From Akkermansia muciniphila (GTDB lineage Bacteria > Verrucomicrobiota > Kiritimatiellia > RFP12 > JAAYNR01): 64,000 nt of DNA. The notes beneath the pieces are model-generated. The model ran no database searches. It was not told the DNA's origin and was given only the letters and a program-made list of their open reading frames with translations. The stretch lies in the NCBI GenBank assembly GCA_945870025.1, contig CAMBQN010000001.1, positions 1-64,000 on the forward strand, written 5' to 3'. The position numbers were made by a program, and so were the translations under genes. Of the stretch, positions 31,171 to 40,301 are shown in pieces; positions within the stretch are counted from its first letter, which is position 1; each line of letters opens with the position of its first letter.

Positions 31171-34100
31171 GTGTATTTAAAAACGCTGGAAATCATCGGC
31201 TTCAAGAGTTTCGCCGACCGCACCCGCATGTCTTTTGAGCCGGGGCTGATCGCGATCGTCGGCCCGAACGGCTGTGGCAAAAGCAATGTGTCGGACGCCA
31301 TTCGTTGGGTTCTGGGCGAACAGCGGCCGACCGCGCTGCGCTGCGCCAAGATGAGCGACGTCTTGTTTAACGGCACCGACAGCCGCAAGCCTCTGGGACT
31401 GGCCGAGGTTTCCATCACCTTCGCCGACTGCGAAGGCATCCTCGACACCGAATTCAACGAAGTCACCATCACCCGGCGCGTGTACCGCTCGGGCGAGGGC
31501 CAGTATTTTCTGAACAAGACGCCTTGCCGCCTCAAGGAGATCCACCGCCTGCTCATGGGCACCGGCATCGGCACCACCTCCTATTCGGTGATGGCCCAGG
31601 GGCAGATCGATGCCATCCTTTCATCCAAGCCCGAGGACCGACGCACTATTTTTGAGGAGGCGGCCGGCATCACCAAGTTCAAGGCCGATCGCAAGGAGGC
31701 GCTGCGCAAGCTGGAACAGACCGAAGCCAATCTGCTCCGCCTGACCGATGTGATTCGGGAAGTCAAGCGGCAGATCGGTTCGCTGCAGCGTCAGGCCGGA
31801 AAGGCGCAGAAATACAAGGAGCTGCGCGACGAGCTGCGTGGCATTGACCTGTTCGTCACCCGTCGGCGGCTGGGGGCGCTCGATATCCGCATCCGTGATT
31901 TGGATGCGGTGTCGGAGCGGCTGACAACCCGCCTCGCCAAAGAGCAGGACGCCGTGATCGCCGCCGAACAGGTGTCGTCCCGCATCCACGAGGAGATGCT
32001 CCAGACCGAGCAGCAGATCGGCGTGCTCACGGAGTCGGCCGCGCAGGCCGACAACCGCCTCCTCCGGGCGCAGGAGGTGATTCGCGTCAATGAACAGCGG
32101 ATCGCCGAATATCGCGGCTGGGCCGAACGGGACACGCGCGAGATCAACCAGACCCGCCAGCAGGTCGAACTGCTCGCCACCCAGGCTGCCGAGCTGGGTC
32201 TGCACCGTCAGTCGCTAGCTTCCCAGTGCGAGCAGGCGCGCCAGTCGTCCGCCGAAGCGCAGCGCCTCTTCGAGGAGCAGAAGCGCGCGATCGACCAGTC
32301 CCGCGCCGAGTTGCAGCAGATGCGCGAACAGTCGGTTGGCCGGGAGCGGCGGGCGGCGCAGTTGCAGGCTCAGATGTCTGAGATGGAGGCGCGCCAGCGC
32401 GGCCTGCTGCTGCAGCATGAGCGGCTGGCTGCCGAGCATGCCCAGCTCGAACATCAGGTCGCCGCCGTCGAACGCGCCCGCGGCGAACTGGCCCGGGAAC
32501 GGGACAGCCTGCACGCCGAGGCCGAGACGCGCGCCGAGGCGCTGCAGACGCTGCAGGATTCGCGCGCCGCGGCCGAGGACGGACAGAAAACCGCGCAGGA
32601 GGAACTTTCGCGCCTGCACGCCCAACTCGCCGCCAAGCGCGCCCAGCTCGATTTGCTGTCCGACCGCGCCTCGGCAGACGATGAGCTATCGCCAGGCACC
32701 CGCCTCATCCTGGACCCAGCTAACCCGCTGAAGTTGGCCGCCGACGCCGTGATCGGCCCGCTGGCCGAGCAGTTTTCTGCCCCCCACGACCTCCGGCTGG
32801 CGCTGGAGGCGGCCTTGCGGGCCTGGTTGGATGCCGTTGTGGTTCGCCAGGCTGCCGACGCGACCGCCGTTATGACCGCGCTCTTCGCCCAGGGACGCCC
32901 CTCGGCCGCTCGCGTGATCATCGCCGACGCCCCGGCGCCAGCCGCGCCAACCGCCCCCGCCGGCCTCACGCCCCTGCTCGATCAGGTCCAACCCACCGCC
33001 GATTTCGCCCCCGCCGCGCGGCGCCTCCTCGGACATGTTTTTCTGGCGGACACGCTGGATGCCGTTCCCCGTCCCCTTCCCGCAGGCTGCACCGTCGTCA
33101 CCCGCGGCGGCGCCGTCTTCCACGCCGACGGCACCGCCGAGGCGTGGATGCCCGAGAGCCAGGTATCGAGTCCGCTCGCCAGACAGATGCTCATCGCCGA
33201 CGCCATCGCTCAGACCGATGCGCTCGATGCCGACGCTAGCGCCATCCGCAAGCGCCTCGAACAGGCGTCTGCCCGCTGTGCCGAGCTCAAGGAGGCCGAA
33301 GTCCAGACGCGCCGCCAGCTCGACGACGCCAAACGGCTGGCCGCTCAGAAGGACGGCGAATTCCAAAGCGTGGCGCGCGACGCGGAGCGATCCCGCCAGC
33401 GGTTTGACGTCATCAGCCGCGAACTGCAGGCGGTCCAGTCGAAGACCTCCGGCGACGGCGAGCAGCGGCAGACGCACGCCGCCGAGTTGCAGGCCCTGAC
33501 CGCCGCCCGCGAGCAGGGGATCGAGCGTTCGGCGGCCATCGCCGCCGCCCTCCAGGAACTGGAAGGGACGCAGAATGAAATTGCCGACCGCCTCGCCGAC
33601 GCACGCCTCGCCTACCAGGGATTGATTCAACAGGCGGCCCATGCCGAGAGCCAGGAAGCTTCGCTCGAAGCGCGCAGCGAGGAGCTGGAACGCCTGTTGC
33701 AGGGCCGCAGTCAGGGCGTGCAGTCCTACGACGAGGGGATCGCGCGGCTCACGGCGGAGAGTGAAGACCTCTCCGGGAAGCTGAAAGGCATGGTCGACGA
33801 ATCCAAGCGCATCCACGTCTGCATTGACGAAGGTCGCGCGGTCCGGGCCAGGAAAGGCGTCGATTTCGAGCGGGCCGACGCGGCCCTCGGCGAGCTGCGC
33901 CGTGTCCACGAGGAAGCCCGCAACGAGAAGAGCCGCGCCGACCTCGAACTCGCCGAGTCGCGGATGCGCCGGCAGAACCACCTCGACCGCATCTACAACG
34001 ATTACGGCCTCTCGTCCGACCAGTTGATTTCGCAATCAGATCCGAGCTGGCCCGGCGGCGTCGTCCCCGAGATTGCCGACGTCGAACCGCGCCTGCTTCA

Positions 34101-34896
34101 GCTCCAGGCCGAAATCGCGGCCATGGGACCTGTCAACCTCGTCGCCATCGAGGAGTATAAGGAACTCGAAGAGCGCTATACGTTCCTGCGGGCGCAAGAG
34201 GACGATCTCGTCAAGGCGAAGGAACAGCTCTTCAACCTGATCCAGATGATCAACGGCAAGACATCAGAGATGTTCAAGGCCACCTTTGAGCAGGCCAACG
34301 CCAATTTCGAGATCATGTTCACCAAGCTGTTCAATGGCGGAACCGCCCGGCTTGTCCTTCTGGAAAACCCCGAAGACCCGCTCGAATGTGGCGTGGACAT
34401 CATCGCCCGCCCGCCGGGCAAGCGGCCGCAGTCGGTGACGCTCCTCTCCGGCGGCGAGCGCACGATGACGGCGGTCAGCCTGCTTTTCGCCATCTACATG
34501 ATCAAGCCATCGCCCTTCTGCATGCTCGACGAACTGGACGCCGCTCTGGACGACTCCAACATCGGCCGGTTCGTTCAGGCGCTCAAGGACTTCCTCGCGC
34601 AGTCGCAATTCCTGATCATCACACACAACCAGCACACCATCGCCAGCGCCGACATCGTCTATGGCGTGACCCAGCAGGACAAGGGCGTCTCCAAGATCGT
34701 GTCGATGCGGCTACGCGAAATCGGCGTTCGCGACCTCGACGTCGGCACGGCTTCAAGCGAGCCGCCCCCGACCATCCCCAAGCCGTCCCGCCGCACGCGC
34801 GCCAAACAGCAAGAGGCGGCGCAGGAAGAGACGGCGGAAGAGACGGCGGAAGAGGCGGAGGACGAGGCGCAGGAACTGTCGTTGGATCCGGAGTAA
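31171..34896 (+). CDS. smc: Chromosome segregation ATPase SMC
   Basis: About 1241 residues, standard for bacterial SMC. The start is a GTG at 31171 (VYLKTLEIIGFKSFADRT), with GAGG upstream; the frame is open further upstream only because it runs through the family B repeat. Walker A is GPNGCGKSN (residues ~29-37), the signature LLSGGERTMTAVSLL and Walker B FCMLDELDAALDD lie near the C-terminus, long coiled coils run between, and a hinge-type domain sits around residues 505-660 (DAVIGPLAEQF...ARVIIAD). The tail is an acidic repeat (EETAEETAEEAED). SMC dimers load on and fold the chromosome; no scpA or scpB is adjacent. Confidence 0.97.
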   Translation: MYLKTLEIIGFKSFADRTRMSFEPGLIAIVGPNGCGKSNVSDAIRWVLGEQRPTALRCAKMSDVLFNGTDSRKPLGLAEVSITFADCEGILDTEFNEVTITRRVYRSGEGQYFLNKTPCRLKEIHRLLMGTGIGTTSYSVMAQGQIDAILSSKPEDRRTIFEEAAGITKFKADRKEALRKLEQTEANLLRLTDVIREVKRQIGSLQRQAGKAQKYKELRDELRGIDLFVTRRRLGALDIRIRDLDAVSERLTTRLAKEQDAVIAAEQVSSRIHEEMLQTEQQIGVLTESAAQADNRLLRAQEVIRVNEQRIAEYRGWAERDTREINQTRQQVELLATQAAELGLHRQSLASQCEQARQSSAEAQRLFEEQKRAIDQSRAELQQMREQSVGRERRAAQLQAQMSEMEARQRGLLLQHERLAAEHAQLEHQVAAVERARGELARERDSLHAEAETRAEALQTLQDSRAAAEDGQKTAQEELSRLHAQLAAKRAQLDLLSDRASADDELSPGTRLILDPANPLKLAADAVIGPLAEQFSAPHDLRLALEAALRAWLDAVVVRQAADATAVMTALFAQGRPSAARVIIADAPAPAAPTAPAGLTPLLDQVQPTADFAPAARRLLGHVFLADTLDAVPRPLPAGCTVVTRGGAVFHADGTAEAWMPESQVSSPLARQMLIADAIAQTDALDADASAIRKRLEQASARCAELKEAEVQTRRQLDDAKRLAAQKDGEFQSVARDAERSRQRFDVISRELQAVQSKTSGDGEQRQTHAAELQALTAAREQGIERSAAIAAALQELEGTQNEIADRLADARLAYQGLIQQAAHAESQEASLEARSEELERLLQGRSQGVQSYDEGIARLTAESEDLSGKLKGMVDESKRIHVCIDEGRAVRARKGVDFERADAALGELRRVHEEARNEKSRADLELAESRMRRQNHLDRIYNDYGLSSDQLISQSDPSWPGGVVPEIADVEPRLLQLQAEIAAMGPVNLVAIEEYKELEERYTFLRAQEDDLVKAKEQLFNLIQMINGKTSEMFKATFEQANANFEIMFTKLFNGGTARLVLLENPEDPLECGVDIIARPPGKRPQSVTLLSGGERTMTAVSLLFAIYMIKPSPFCMLDELDAALDDSNIGRFVQALKDFLAQSQFLIITHNQHTIASADIVYGVTQQDKGVSKIVSMRLREIGVRDLDVGTASSEPPPTIPKPSRRTRAKQQEAAQEETAEETAEEAEDEAQELSLDPE

Positions 34897-34903
34897 GACC
34901 ACC

Positions 34904-37480
34904 ATGGACGATCATCCGCCTGTTCACACCACCGGGCTGCCGTCCCTAGATACGGCCTTGAGCGGCATTCTCGCCGGCGACAACATCGTCTGGCACGTCG
35001 AGGCCATTCAGGACTATCAGGCGTTTGTAACGCCCTACGTGCGCGCCGCGCAACGCGACGGCCGGCGGCTGATCTATTTCAGGTTTGCCCGGCACGCCCC
35101 ACTGTTGGCGCCTGACAGCGGTATCCAGACGATGACGCTGGATCCCGAGGAGGGCTTTGAATCCTTTATTCACCGCATCCACGGCGCGATCACCGAGGCC
35201 GGTCCGGGAGCCTATTACCTGTTTGACTGCCTCTCTGATCTGGCGGTGGACTGGTATTCGGACGCGATGCTCGGCAATTTCTTCATGCTGACCTGTCCGT
35301 ACCTCTTCGATCTCCAGACCATCACGTATTTCGGTCTGCTGCGGCATCGGCATTCACGCCAGGCCACCGAGCCGATCATTGAAACCACCCAATTATTTCT
35401 GGATGTCTTTCGTCATCAAGACGTCCTGCATGTCCGGCCGATTAAAACCCAGTTCCGCTACTCTCCGACCATCCACATGCTGCACGCCTGGCGGCCGGAT
35501 GACCGCTTCGAGCAGGTGACATCCAGCGCGGTGATCTCCCGGGTGCTGGCCGCCGCCGGCCCGTCCTGGGCGGAAACCGGCGAACACGGCCAGAGGGCCT
35601 TCGGGCGCGCCGGGGAGATCGTGGCCTCGCGCGGTGCCGCTTGGCATACGCCGGCACAGGAGGCGGACGTCCGGCACCAGATCGTCCGCATGATGGTCAC
35701 GCGCGATCCCGCCATGATGGCGCTGGTGGAGCGGCATCTCCGGTTGGAAGACCTGATTGCCATCCGCGCCCGCTTGATCGGCAGCGGTCTGATCGGCGGC
35801 AAGACCGTCGGCATGCTGGTCGCGCGCCGGATTCTGGAATCGAACTGGCCGCAGGCGGAGGCGGCGCTCGAGTCGCACGACTCCTTCTACATCGGGTCGG
35901 ACGTGTTCTACACCTACCTCGTGCGCAACAAGATTTGGCGGCACCGCGAGCAGCAACGCGACCGGGACCGGTTTCTGGAAGGCGCCGACGAGGCGCGCGA
36001 GCAGATCATGGCCGGGCAGTTCCCCGACTACGTCCTGCGTCAGTTCGAGGAGATGCTCGACTACTTCGGGCAGTATCCCGTGATCGTCCGATCAAGCTCG
36101 CTGCTTGAGGACAACTACGGAAACGCCTTCGCCGGCAAGTATGAAAGCGTGTTTTGCGCCAATCAGGGGCCGCGAGAAAAACGCATGGCGGATTTCCTCT
36201 CGGCCGTGAAGACGGTGTACGCCAGCACCATGAGCGCGGAAGCGCTCAATTACCGCGCCCGGCACGGTCTGCTCGACCGCGACGAGCAGATGGCGCTGCT
36301 CGTGATGCGCGTGTCCGGAGCCATGCACGGACGCTGCTTCTATCCCCATCTGGCCGGCGTGGGGTTCTCGTTCAACCCTTTCATGTGGAGCTCGAAGGTG
36401 GACCCGCGCGCGGGCGTGCTCCGGCTGGTCTATGGTCTCGGCACCCGCGCCGTCGACCGCATTGACGACGACTATACCCGCGTGGTGGCGCTGAATGCGC
36501 CCGGGCGCAGGCCCGACGCCGGTTTCGACGAGATCTGCCGGCATTCGCAGCGCCGCGTCGACTACATCGACCTGGATGCCGGCCGGCTCGTCTCCGGTGA
36601 GTTTCTCGATCTGGTCGCGCAGTCGACCGACGTGCCCGTCTCGATATTCGCGTCGCTTGATCCTCAGGCCGCCCCGCTGGCCGACGGTCGCGAAGTCTGG
36701 ATTCTGACCTTTGACCGGCTGCTCGCGGAAACGCCCTTCGTGGCCGACATGCGCGCCATTCTCGAATCGCTGGAGGCCGCGTATGGCCACCCGGTGGATG
36801 TCGAGTTTGCCGTCAATTTCGTTTCTCAGCAGGAGTATCGCATCAACCTGCTCCAATGCCGTCCGCTGAAGGTGCAGGGCACCAGCGGCGTCGAGGTGCC
36901 GCAGGTGCAAGTGCCGGATCAGGACATCATCCTGTCGGCTGCGGGCGCGGTGGTGGGTCACGGGCGCGTGACTGCCGTCGACCGCTTCATCATGGTCGTG
37001 CCGGCGCGTTTCGCCGCGCTGCCGGATCGCGATCGGTATGCCGTTGCCCGGCTGATCGGTGAGATCAACCGGGAATGTGGCCGCCGGGGGGGCACGACGC
37101 TGCTGATCGGACCGGGGCGGTGGGGCACCAGCACGCCCTCGCTGGGCGTGCCGGTCAATTTTTCGGAAATCAATCACATTGCACTGCTGTGCGAGCTGGA
37201 AGTCATGCATGACACGCTGACGCCGGACATTTCCCTCGGCACGCACTTTTTCAACGAACTGGTCGAAATGAACATGCTCTATTTCGCACTGTTCCCCAAA
37301 CGCCCGGGCAACCGGCTGGATGCGGGCGTCTTCGACGGGGCGCCCAGTCGGCTGGCCGACTATGCGCCAAACGGGAGCGCGTGGGCCGATGTGGTCCGGG
37401 TGATAGAGCCTCCCGAACCGGTCAGGCTGGTGGCCGACCCCCGTGCCCAGACGGTGATATGTTACCGGATGCGCGAATAA
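34904..37480 (+). CDS. PEP/pyruvate-binding (PPDK N-terminal-type) protein with degenerate KaiC-like domain
   Basis: An 858-residue protein. Residues ~8-240 have the look of a RecA/KaiC-type fold (TTGLPSLDTALSGILAGDNIVWHV, LIYFRFA, YYLFDCLSDLAVDW) but without a Walker A GKT/S. A middle part (DLIAIRARLIGSGLIGGKTVGMLVARRIL) leads into the ATP-grasp-like nucleotide-binding half of PEP synthase/PPDK (VIVRSSSLLEDNYGNAFAGKYESVF, VGFSFNP, VEFAVN, LLQCRPL). There is no PEP/pyruvate catalytic barrel, so a complete PPDK reaction is unlikely; it may phosphorylate or sense. It starts 7 bases after smc, and the lipoprotein gene overlaps its stop by one base (TAATG). Confidence 0.8.
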   Translation: MDDHPPVHTTGLPSLDTALSGILAGDNIVWHVEAIQDYQAFVTPYVRAAQRDGRRLIYFRFARHAPLLAPDSGIQTMTLDPEEGFESFIHRIHGAITEAGPGAYYLFDCLSDLAVDWYSDAMLGNFFMLTCPYLFDLQTITYFGLLRHRHSRQATEPIIETTQLFLDVFRHQDVLHVRPIKTQFRYSPTIHMLHAWRPDDRFEQVTSSAVISRVLAAAGPSWAETGEHGQRAFGRAGEIVASRGAAWHTPAQEADVRHQIVRMMVTRDPAMMALVERHLRLEDLIAIRARLIGSGLIGGKTVGMLVARRILESNWPQAEAALESHDSFYIGSDVFYTYLVRNKIWRHREQQRDRDRFLEGADEAREQIMAGQFPDYVLRQFEEMLDYFGQYPVIVRSSSLLEDNYGNAFAGKYESVFCANQGPREKRMADFLSAVKTVYASTMSAEALNYRARHGLLDRDEQMALLVMRVSGAMHGRCFYPHLAGVGFSFNPFMWSSKVDPRAGVLRLVYGLGTRAVDRIDDDYTRVVALNAPGRRPDAGFDEICRHSQRRVDYIDLDAGRLVSGEFLDLVAQSTDVPVSIFASLDPQAAPLADGREVWILTFDRLLAETPFVADMRAILESLEAAYGHPVDVEFAVNFVSQQEYRINLLQCRPLKVQGTSGVEVPQVQVPDQDIILSAAGAVVGHGRVTAVDRFIMVVPARFAALPDRDRYAVARLIGEINRECGRRGGTTLLIGPGRWGTSTPSLGVPVNFSEINHIALLCELEVMHDTLTPDISLGTHFFNELVEMNMLYFALFPKRPGNRLDAGVFDGAPSRLADYAPNGSAWADVVRVIEPPEPVRLVADPRAQTVICYRMRE

Positions 37481-38370
37481 TGACTAGACACAGTCTATCT
37501 GCTCTGATTTGGCGGCCGTGGCGCGGCCGGAAGTTCGCCGTGCTTGTGGTTGGCTTGGGTTGTGTGACGCTGTTGTTGAACGGATGTGCCAACAGGTTGT
37601 TTTACTATCCTGACTCGCGGGTCTATTCGACGCCGGCCGGGGCTGGCCAGACTTATCAGGACGTGTGGTTCACCAGCCGCGACGGAACCCAACTGCATGG
37701 TTGGTTCATCCCCGCCACGACTCAGAGCCCAGCGCTGGGCACGGTGGTCCATTTCCACGGCAATGCCCAGAACATGACCGCGCACTACTCGTTTGTCTCC
37801 TGGCTACCGGCGGAAGGATTCAATGTCTTTGTCTTTGATTATCGCGGTTATGGAGACTCGGCGAAGAAGAATCCGACCCGTCAGGGAACATTCGAGGACG
37901 GAGTGGCCGCGCTGGCGCACGTCCATGGTCGTGCCGACGTTGATCCGCAACGCGTGATCCTCTATGGGCAGAGCTTGGGCGGTGCACTGGCGCTGTCTGT
38001 GGCTGGCGAGACGCATCCCGCAGGCGTGCGGGGCGTGATAGCGGAATCGGCTTTCTCATCGTATCGCGGAGCGGCGGGTGATGTAGTCGGCGCGAATTCG
38101 AAATGGGGTGGGTTTCTGCGGCCGCTGGCCTGGCTGCTGGTGTCGGGGGGCCATAATCCGGAAGCCGTCGTTGACGAAATCAGCCCGGTGCCGTTGCTGC
38201 TGATCCACGGCACAGCCGACACGGTGGTGTCGTATCGGCATGGCGAGATTCTGTTTAAGAAAGCCAGACAGCCCAAGCAGTTGCTGACGATGACCGGCGC
38301 GGGCCATACCGCCGCCGCCGACTCCACAGACATGCGCCGCCAGATAGTCGCGTTCATGAAACAGATGTGA
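37480..38370 (+). CDS. Alpha/beta-hydrolase lipoprotein
   Basis: A 296-residue membrane-anchored hydrolase. A hydrophobic stretch ends in the lipobox LLNGC (Cys near residue 32), then an alpha/beta hydrolase core with HFHGNAQN (oxyanion region), the nucleophile elbow GQSLGG, the acid in HGTADTVV and the catalytic His in GAGHTA. Members of this type (YfhR/BEM46-like) are esterases or thioesterases of unknown substrate. The start ATG overlaps the stop of the upstream gene, so it is translationally coupled to it. A bidirectional terminator hairpin follows. Confidence 0.88.
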   Translation: MTRHSLSALIWRPWRGRKFAVLVVGLGCVTLLLNGCANRLFYYPDSRVYSTPAGAGQTYQDVWFTSRDGTQLHGWFIPATTQSPALGTVVHFHGNAQNMTAHYSFVSWLPAEGFNVFVFDYRGYGDSAKKNPTRQGTFEDGVAALAHVHGRADVDPQRVILYGQSLGGALALSVAGETHPAGVRGVIAESAFSSYRGAAGDVVGANSKWGGFLRPLAWLLVSGGHNPEAVVDEISPVPLLLIHGTADTVVSYRHGEILFKKARQPKQLLTMTGAGHTAAADSTDMRRQIVAFMKQM

Positions 38371-38384
38371 AGATGCTGGTATGA

Positions 38385-38422
38385 ACGCAGGGACGCCGCC
38401 TGAGAAAGCGACGTCCCTGCGT
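38385..38422. terminator. Bidirectional terminator-like hairpin
   Basis: ACGCAGGGACG (38385-38395) pairs perfectly with CGTCCCTGCGT (38412-38422). It lies between the convergent hydrolase and Hsp20 genes. There is only a short T-run on the plus side. Confidence 0.65.
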
Positions 38423-38427
38423 CTTGC

Positions 38428-38814
38428 TCATTCCGCCGCGATGGCGATTCGTTGGGGCTTTTTCGCCTCGCTGATCGGCAGCCGCACGCGCAGCAGGCCA
38501 TTCTTGAGCGAGGCTTTCACGCCGGCGGCCTCCACGCGGTCGGGCAGTTCGAAACTCGCCTTGTAGGTCACGGGCGAGATCTCGCGGAGCGTGAGCGTGT
38601 GCCCTTCGGGCGACGCCACCGCGTTGTCCGCTTCGATCAACAGCACACCGTCCTCAACCGTCACCTGAAGCGACTGGTCGTCCACGCCCGGCAGTTCCGC
38701 CACCAGCAGGAACCCGTCCTTGTCCTGGCGCACCGCCGTGTTGGGCATGATCTCGTCACGGCTCTCGCGCCGTGCGACTTGAACGTCCTCTTGTTTCACG
38801 ACATCTGTTTTCAT
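38428..38814 (-). CDS. Small heat-shock protein (Hsp20/alpha-crystallin)
   Basis: A 128-residue ATP-independent holdase. The alpha-crystallin domain spans about residues 25-115 (DGFLLVAELPGVDDQSLQVTVEDGVLLIEA, YKASFELPDRVEAAGVKASLKNGLLRVRLP), with the usual P-GVxxxxLxVxVExxxLxI pattern and the final A-LKNGLL-V-LP motif; the C-terminal I-x-I-type tail is seen in RIAIAAE. GGAG precedes the start. It likely protects proteins under heat or stress. Confidence 0.95.
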   Translation of the reverse strand: MKTDVVKQEDVQVARRESRDEIMPNTAVRQDKDGFLLVAELPGVDDQSLQVTVEDGVLLIEADNAVASPEGHTLTLREISPVTYKASFELPDRVEAAGVKASLKNGLLRVRLPISEAKKPQRIAIAAE

Positions 38815-38947
38815 GGCTATTCTCCAATAGTTGTGACAAGTCGGGTGAAGTCTGCTAAGCTCTGCTCACCTTCACAGGGAATTCAACGGCCGGATTCAGG
38901 CTGTATGCAAGGGAAGGAGCCTCCCTTTTTCTGTTATTGAGAGCGCA

Positions 38948-39277
38948 AAGCCTGCGCGCACCCTTACGGTCCTGTGGACGGGCAGGCGGTGGACTGTGGA
39001 TTGTCCGGTTCCCACGGAGCGTCTGCAGCCCCACTATCCGCTGCCCCTGGAGTTGTCCGAGGAGGCGATCCGGTGACGTCTGTTATTCGAGCCGGACACC
39101 TGCCTCTACCTGCCCTTGCGGGTGACCCGCAGACGGAGGGCGATCGACGCGCTCATCACGCGGCATTTTCCCGAACGCGGCTTGCGGGCGCCTCCGGAGG
39201 ATGGCCGGAGCTATATTCCCGGCGTATCCCATGGGTTTTACAATAGCCGCTTAATATCAAGTGTAACAATTATGTAA
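38948..39277 (+). pseudogene. Possible gene remnant with in-frame TGA
   Basis: One frame is open from about 38948 to the TAA at 39275-39277 except for a TGA at 39074-39076. The second part reads protein-like (RLLFEPDTCLYLPLRV, AIDALITRHFPERGLRAPP). No family recognised. It may be a decayed gene, or chance. The rest of 38815-39300 shows no other gene; from 39250 the DNA turns AT-rich toward the porin promoter. Confidence 0.25.
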
Positions 39278-39312
39278 TTGCATCAATTATACAAACATAA
39301 ATGTCGAATAAA

Positions 39313-39330
39313 TGAAATCTTCTGATTTCA
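39313..39330. promoter_or_regulatory. Palindrome upstream of the sigma-54 promoter
   Basis: TGAAATC-TTCT-GATTTCA, a perfect 7-bp inverted repeat about 77 bases before the -24 element. Position and symmetry suit an enhancer site for a sigma-54 activator such as NtrC, although the sequence is not the classic NtrC consensus. Confidence 0.45.
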
Positions 39331-39406
39331 GTATAAAATCATGTAAATGATGTAACATACTAGTAGTAGGGTGATTACGTAATAAAAAAAACATTTTCAA
39401 TCGCGT

Positions 39407-39422
39407 TGGCATATCGGTTGCG
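39407..39422 (+). promoter_or_regulatory. Sigma-54-type promoter of the porin-amtB-glnK operon
   Basis: TGGCATATCGGTTGCG: GG and GC stand ten bases apart, as in the -24/-12 consensus TGGCAC-N5-TTGC. It lies 87 bases before the porin start, behind an AT-rich region suited to bending, and ahead of genes for ammonium uptake, which fits nitrogen control. Confidence 0.75.
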
Positions 39423-39508
39423 TATGGAGTGGGCATCCGGCAGGGTTCGGATGATACACGATCAGTTAACGCAACGTTCGCCGCAGGTGGACAGAAAGGG
39501 AGAGCAAG

Positions 39509-40246
39509 ATGAAAAGGGCAGAGCGCTTCATGGAGGTGGCTTTGGGTGTGACCTCGGTTTTGATTGGGATGACTGTTCCCTACACGGCACAATCGGCTGA
39601 CGTGACGGTCGGAATGGATGTCGCGTCGGCATACGTTTTCCGTGGCTACACGTTGAACGACGGCCCCGTGGTTCAGCCGGCGTTGTCCGTCGGCAATTTC
39701 AAGCTCAGCGAGGAGTTCACGTTACCCCTGACCCTGGGTGTGTGGGGCAATATGGACATTGGCACCTACAATCACACGCTCGATAAGGGGCAATTCTCGG
39801 AGGTCGACTTCACGGCTTCCTATGCATTGCCGAAGGTGATTGATAAACTGGGCTGGGCGGCAGGCTATTGCGATTACGTCTATCCCGGCGGCGCGGCATC
39901 GGATCGTGAGGTGAATCTGGGTTTCACGTACGAAACCTTTCTTTCGCCGTCGCTGACGTTCAATTACGGGTTGGACGGCGCTGTGCGGGAGAATACGTAT
40001 ATTGAGGGGGGGTTGAAGCACGCCTTCAAACTCGATCCGGTGACGCTCACGTTGGGCGGTACACTGGGTTACCAGATCGTCTCGGAATCCGAGGCGTCCG
40101 GGTTCGGTCCGCTGGTTCTGACGGCGTCGGCGTCCTACAAGATTCTGACGGCGTCGGTCAGCTACATCGCCGAGGTGGAGGACGGCGTGCTGGCGAATTA
40201 CGACGTGAAAGTAGTTGGAAAACTGGGAATCGCGTACACGTTCTAG
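39509..40246 (+). CDS. TorF-family putative outer-membrane porin
   Basis: A 245-residue beta-barrel protein with a signal peptide (ending near TAQSA-D, residues 1-30). The mature start ADVTVGMDVASAYVFRGYTLND is the hallmark of the TorF/Gcw_chp family, and the chain continues as alternating strands to a terminal aromatic residue (GIAYTF), as needed for outer-membrane assembly. It is first behind the sigma-54-type promoter and precedes amtB and glnK, so it may let nitrogen compounds through the outer membrane. Substrate not known. AAAGGGAG lies upstream of the start. Confidence 0.88.
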   Translation: MKRAERFMEVALGVTSVLIGMTVPYTAQSADVTVGMDVASAYVFRGYTLNDGPVVQPALSVGNFKLSEEFTLPLTLGVWGNMDIGTYNHTLDKGQFSEVDFTASYALPKVIDKLGWAAGYCDYVYPGGAASDREVNLGFTYETFLSPSLTFNYGLDGAVRENTYIEGGLKHAFKLDPVTLTLGGTLGYQIVSESEASGFGPLVLTASASYKILTASVSYIAEVEDGVLANYDVKVVGKLGIAYTF

Positions 40247-40301
40247 AATGGATGATCGGCTGCGGGTCAGAGCAAACCTAACAACACAGAAAAGGAGAAT
40301 C

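Noticed and set aside
29955-31577. A 540-codon minus-strand open frame
   Set aside because: Antisense to dxs and the start of smc; it also translates the family B repeat.
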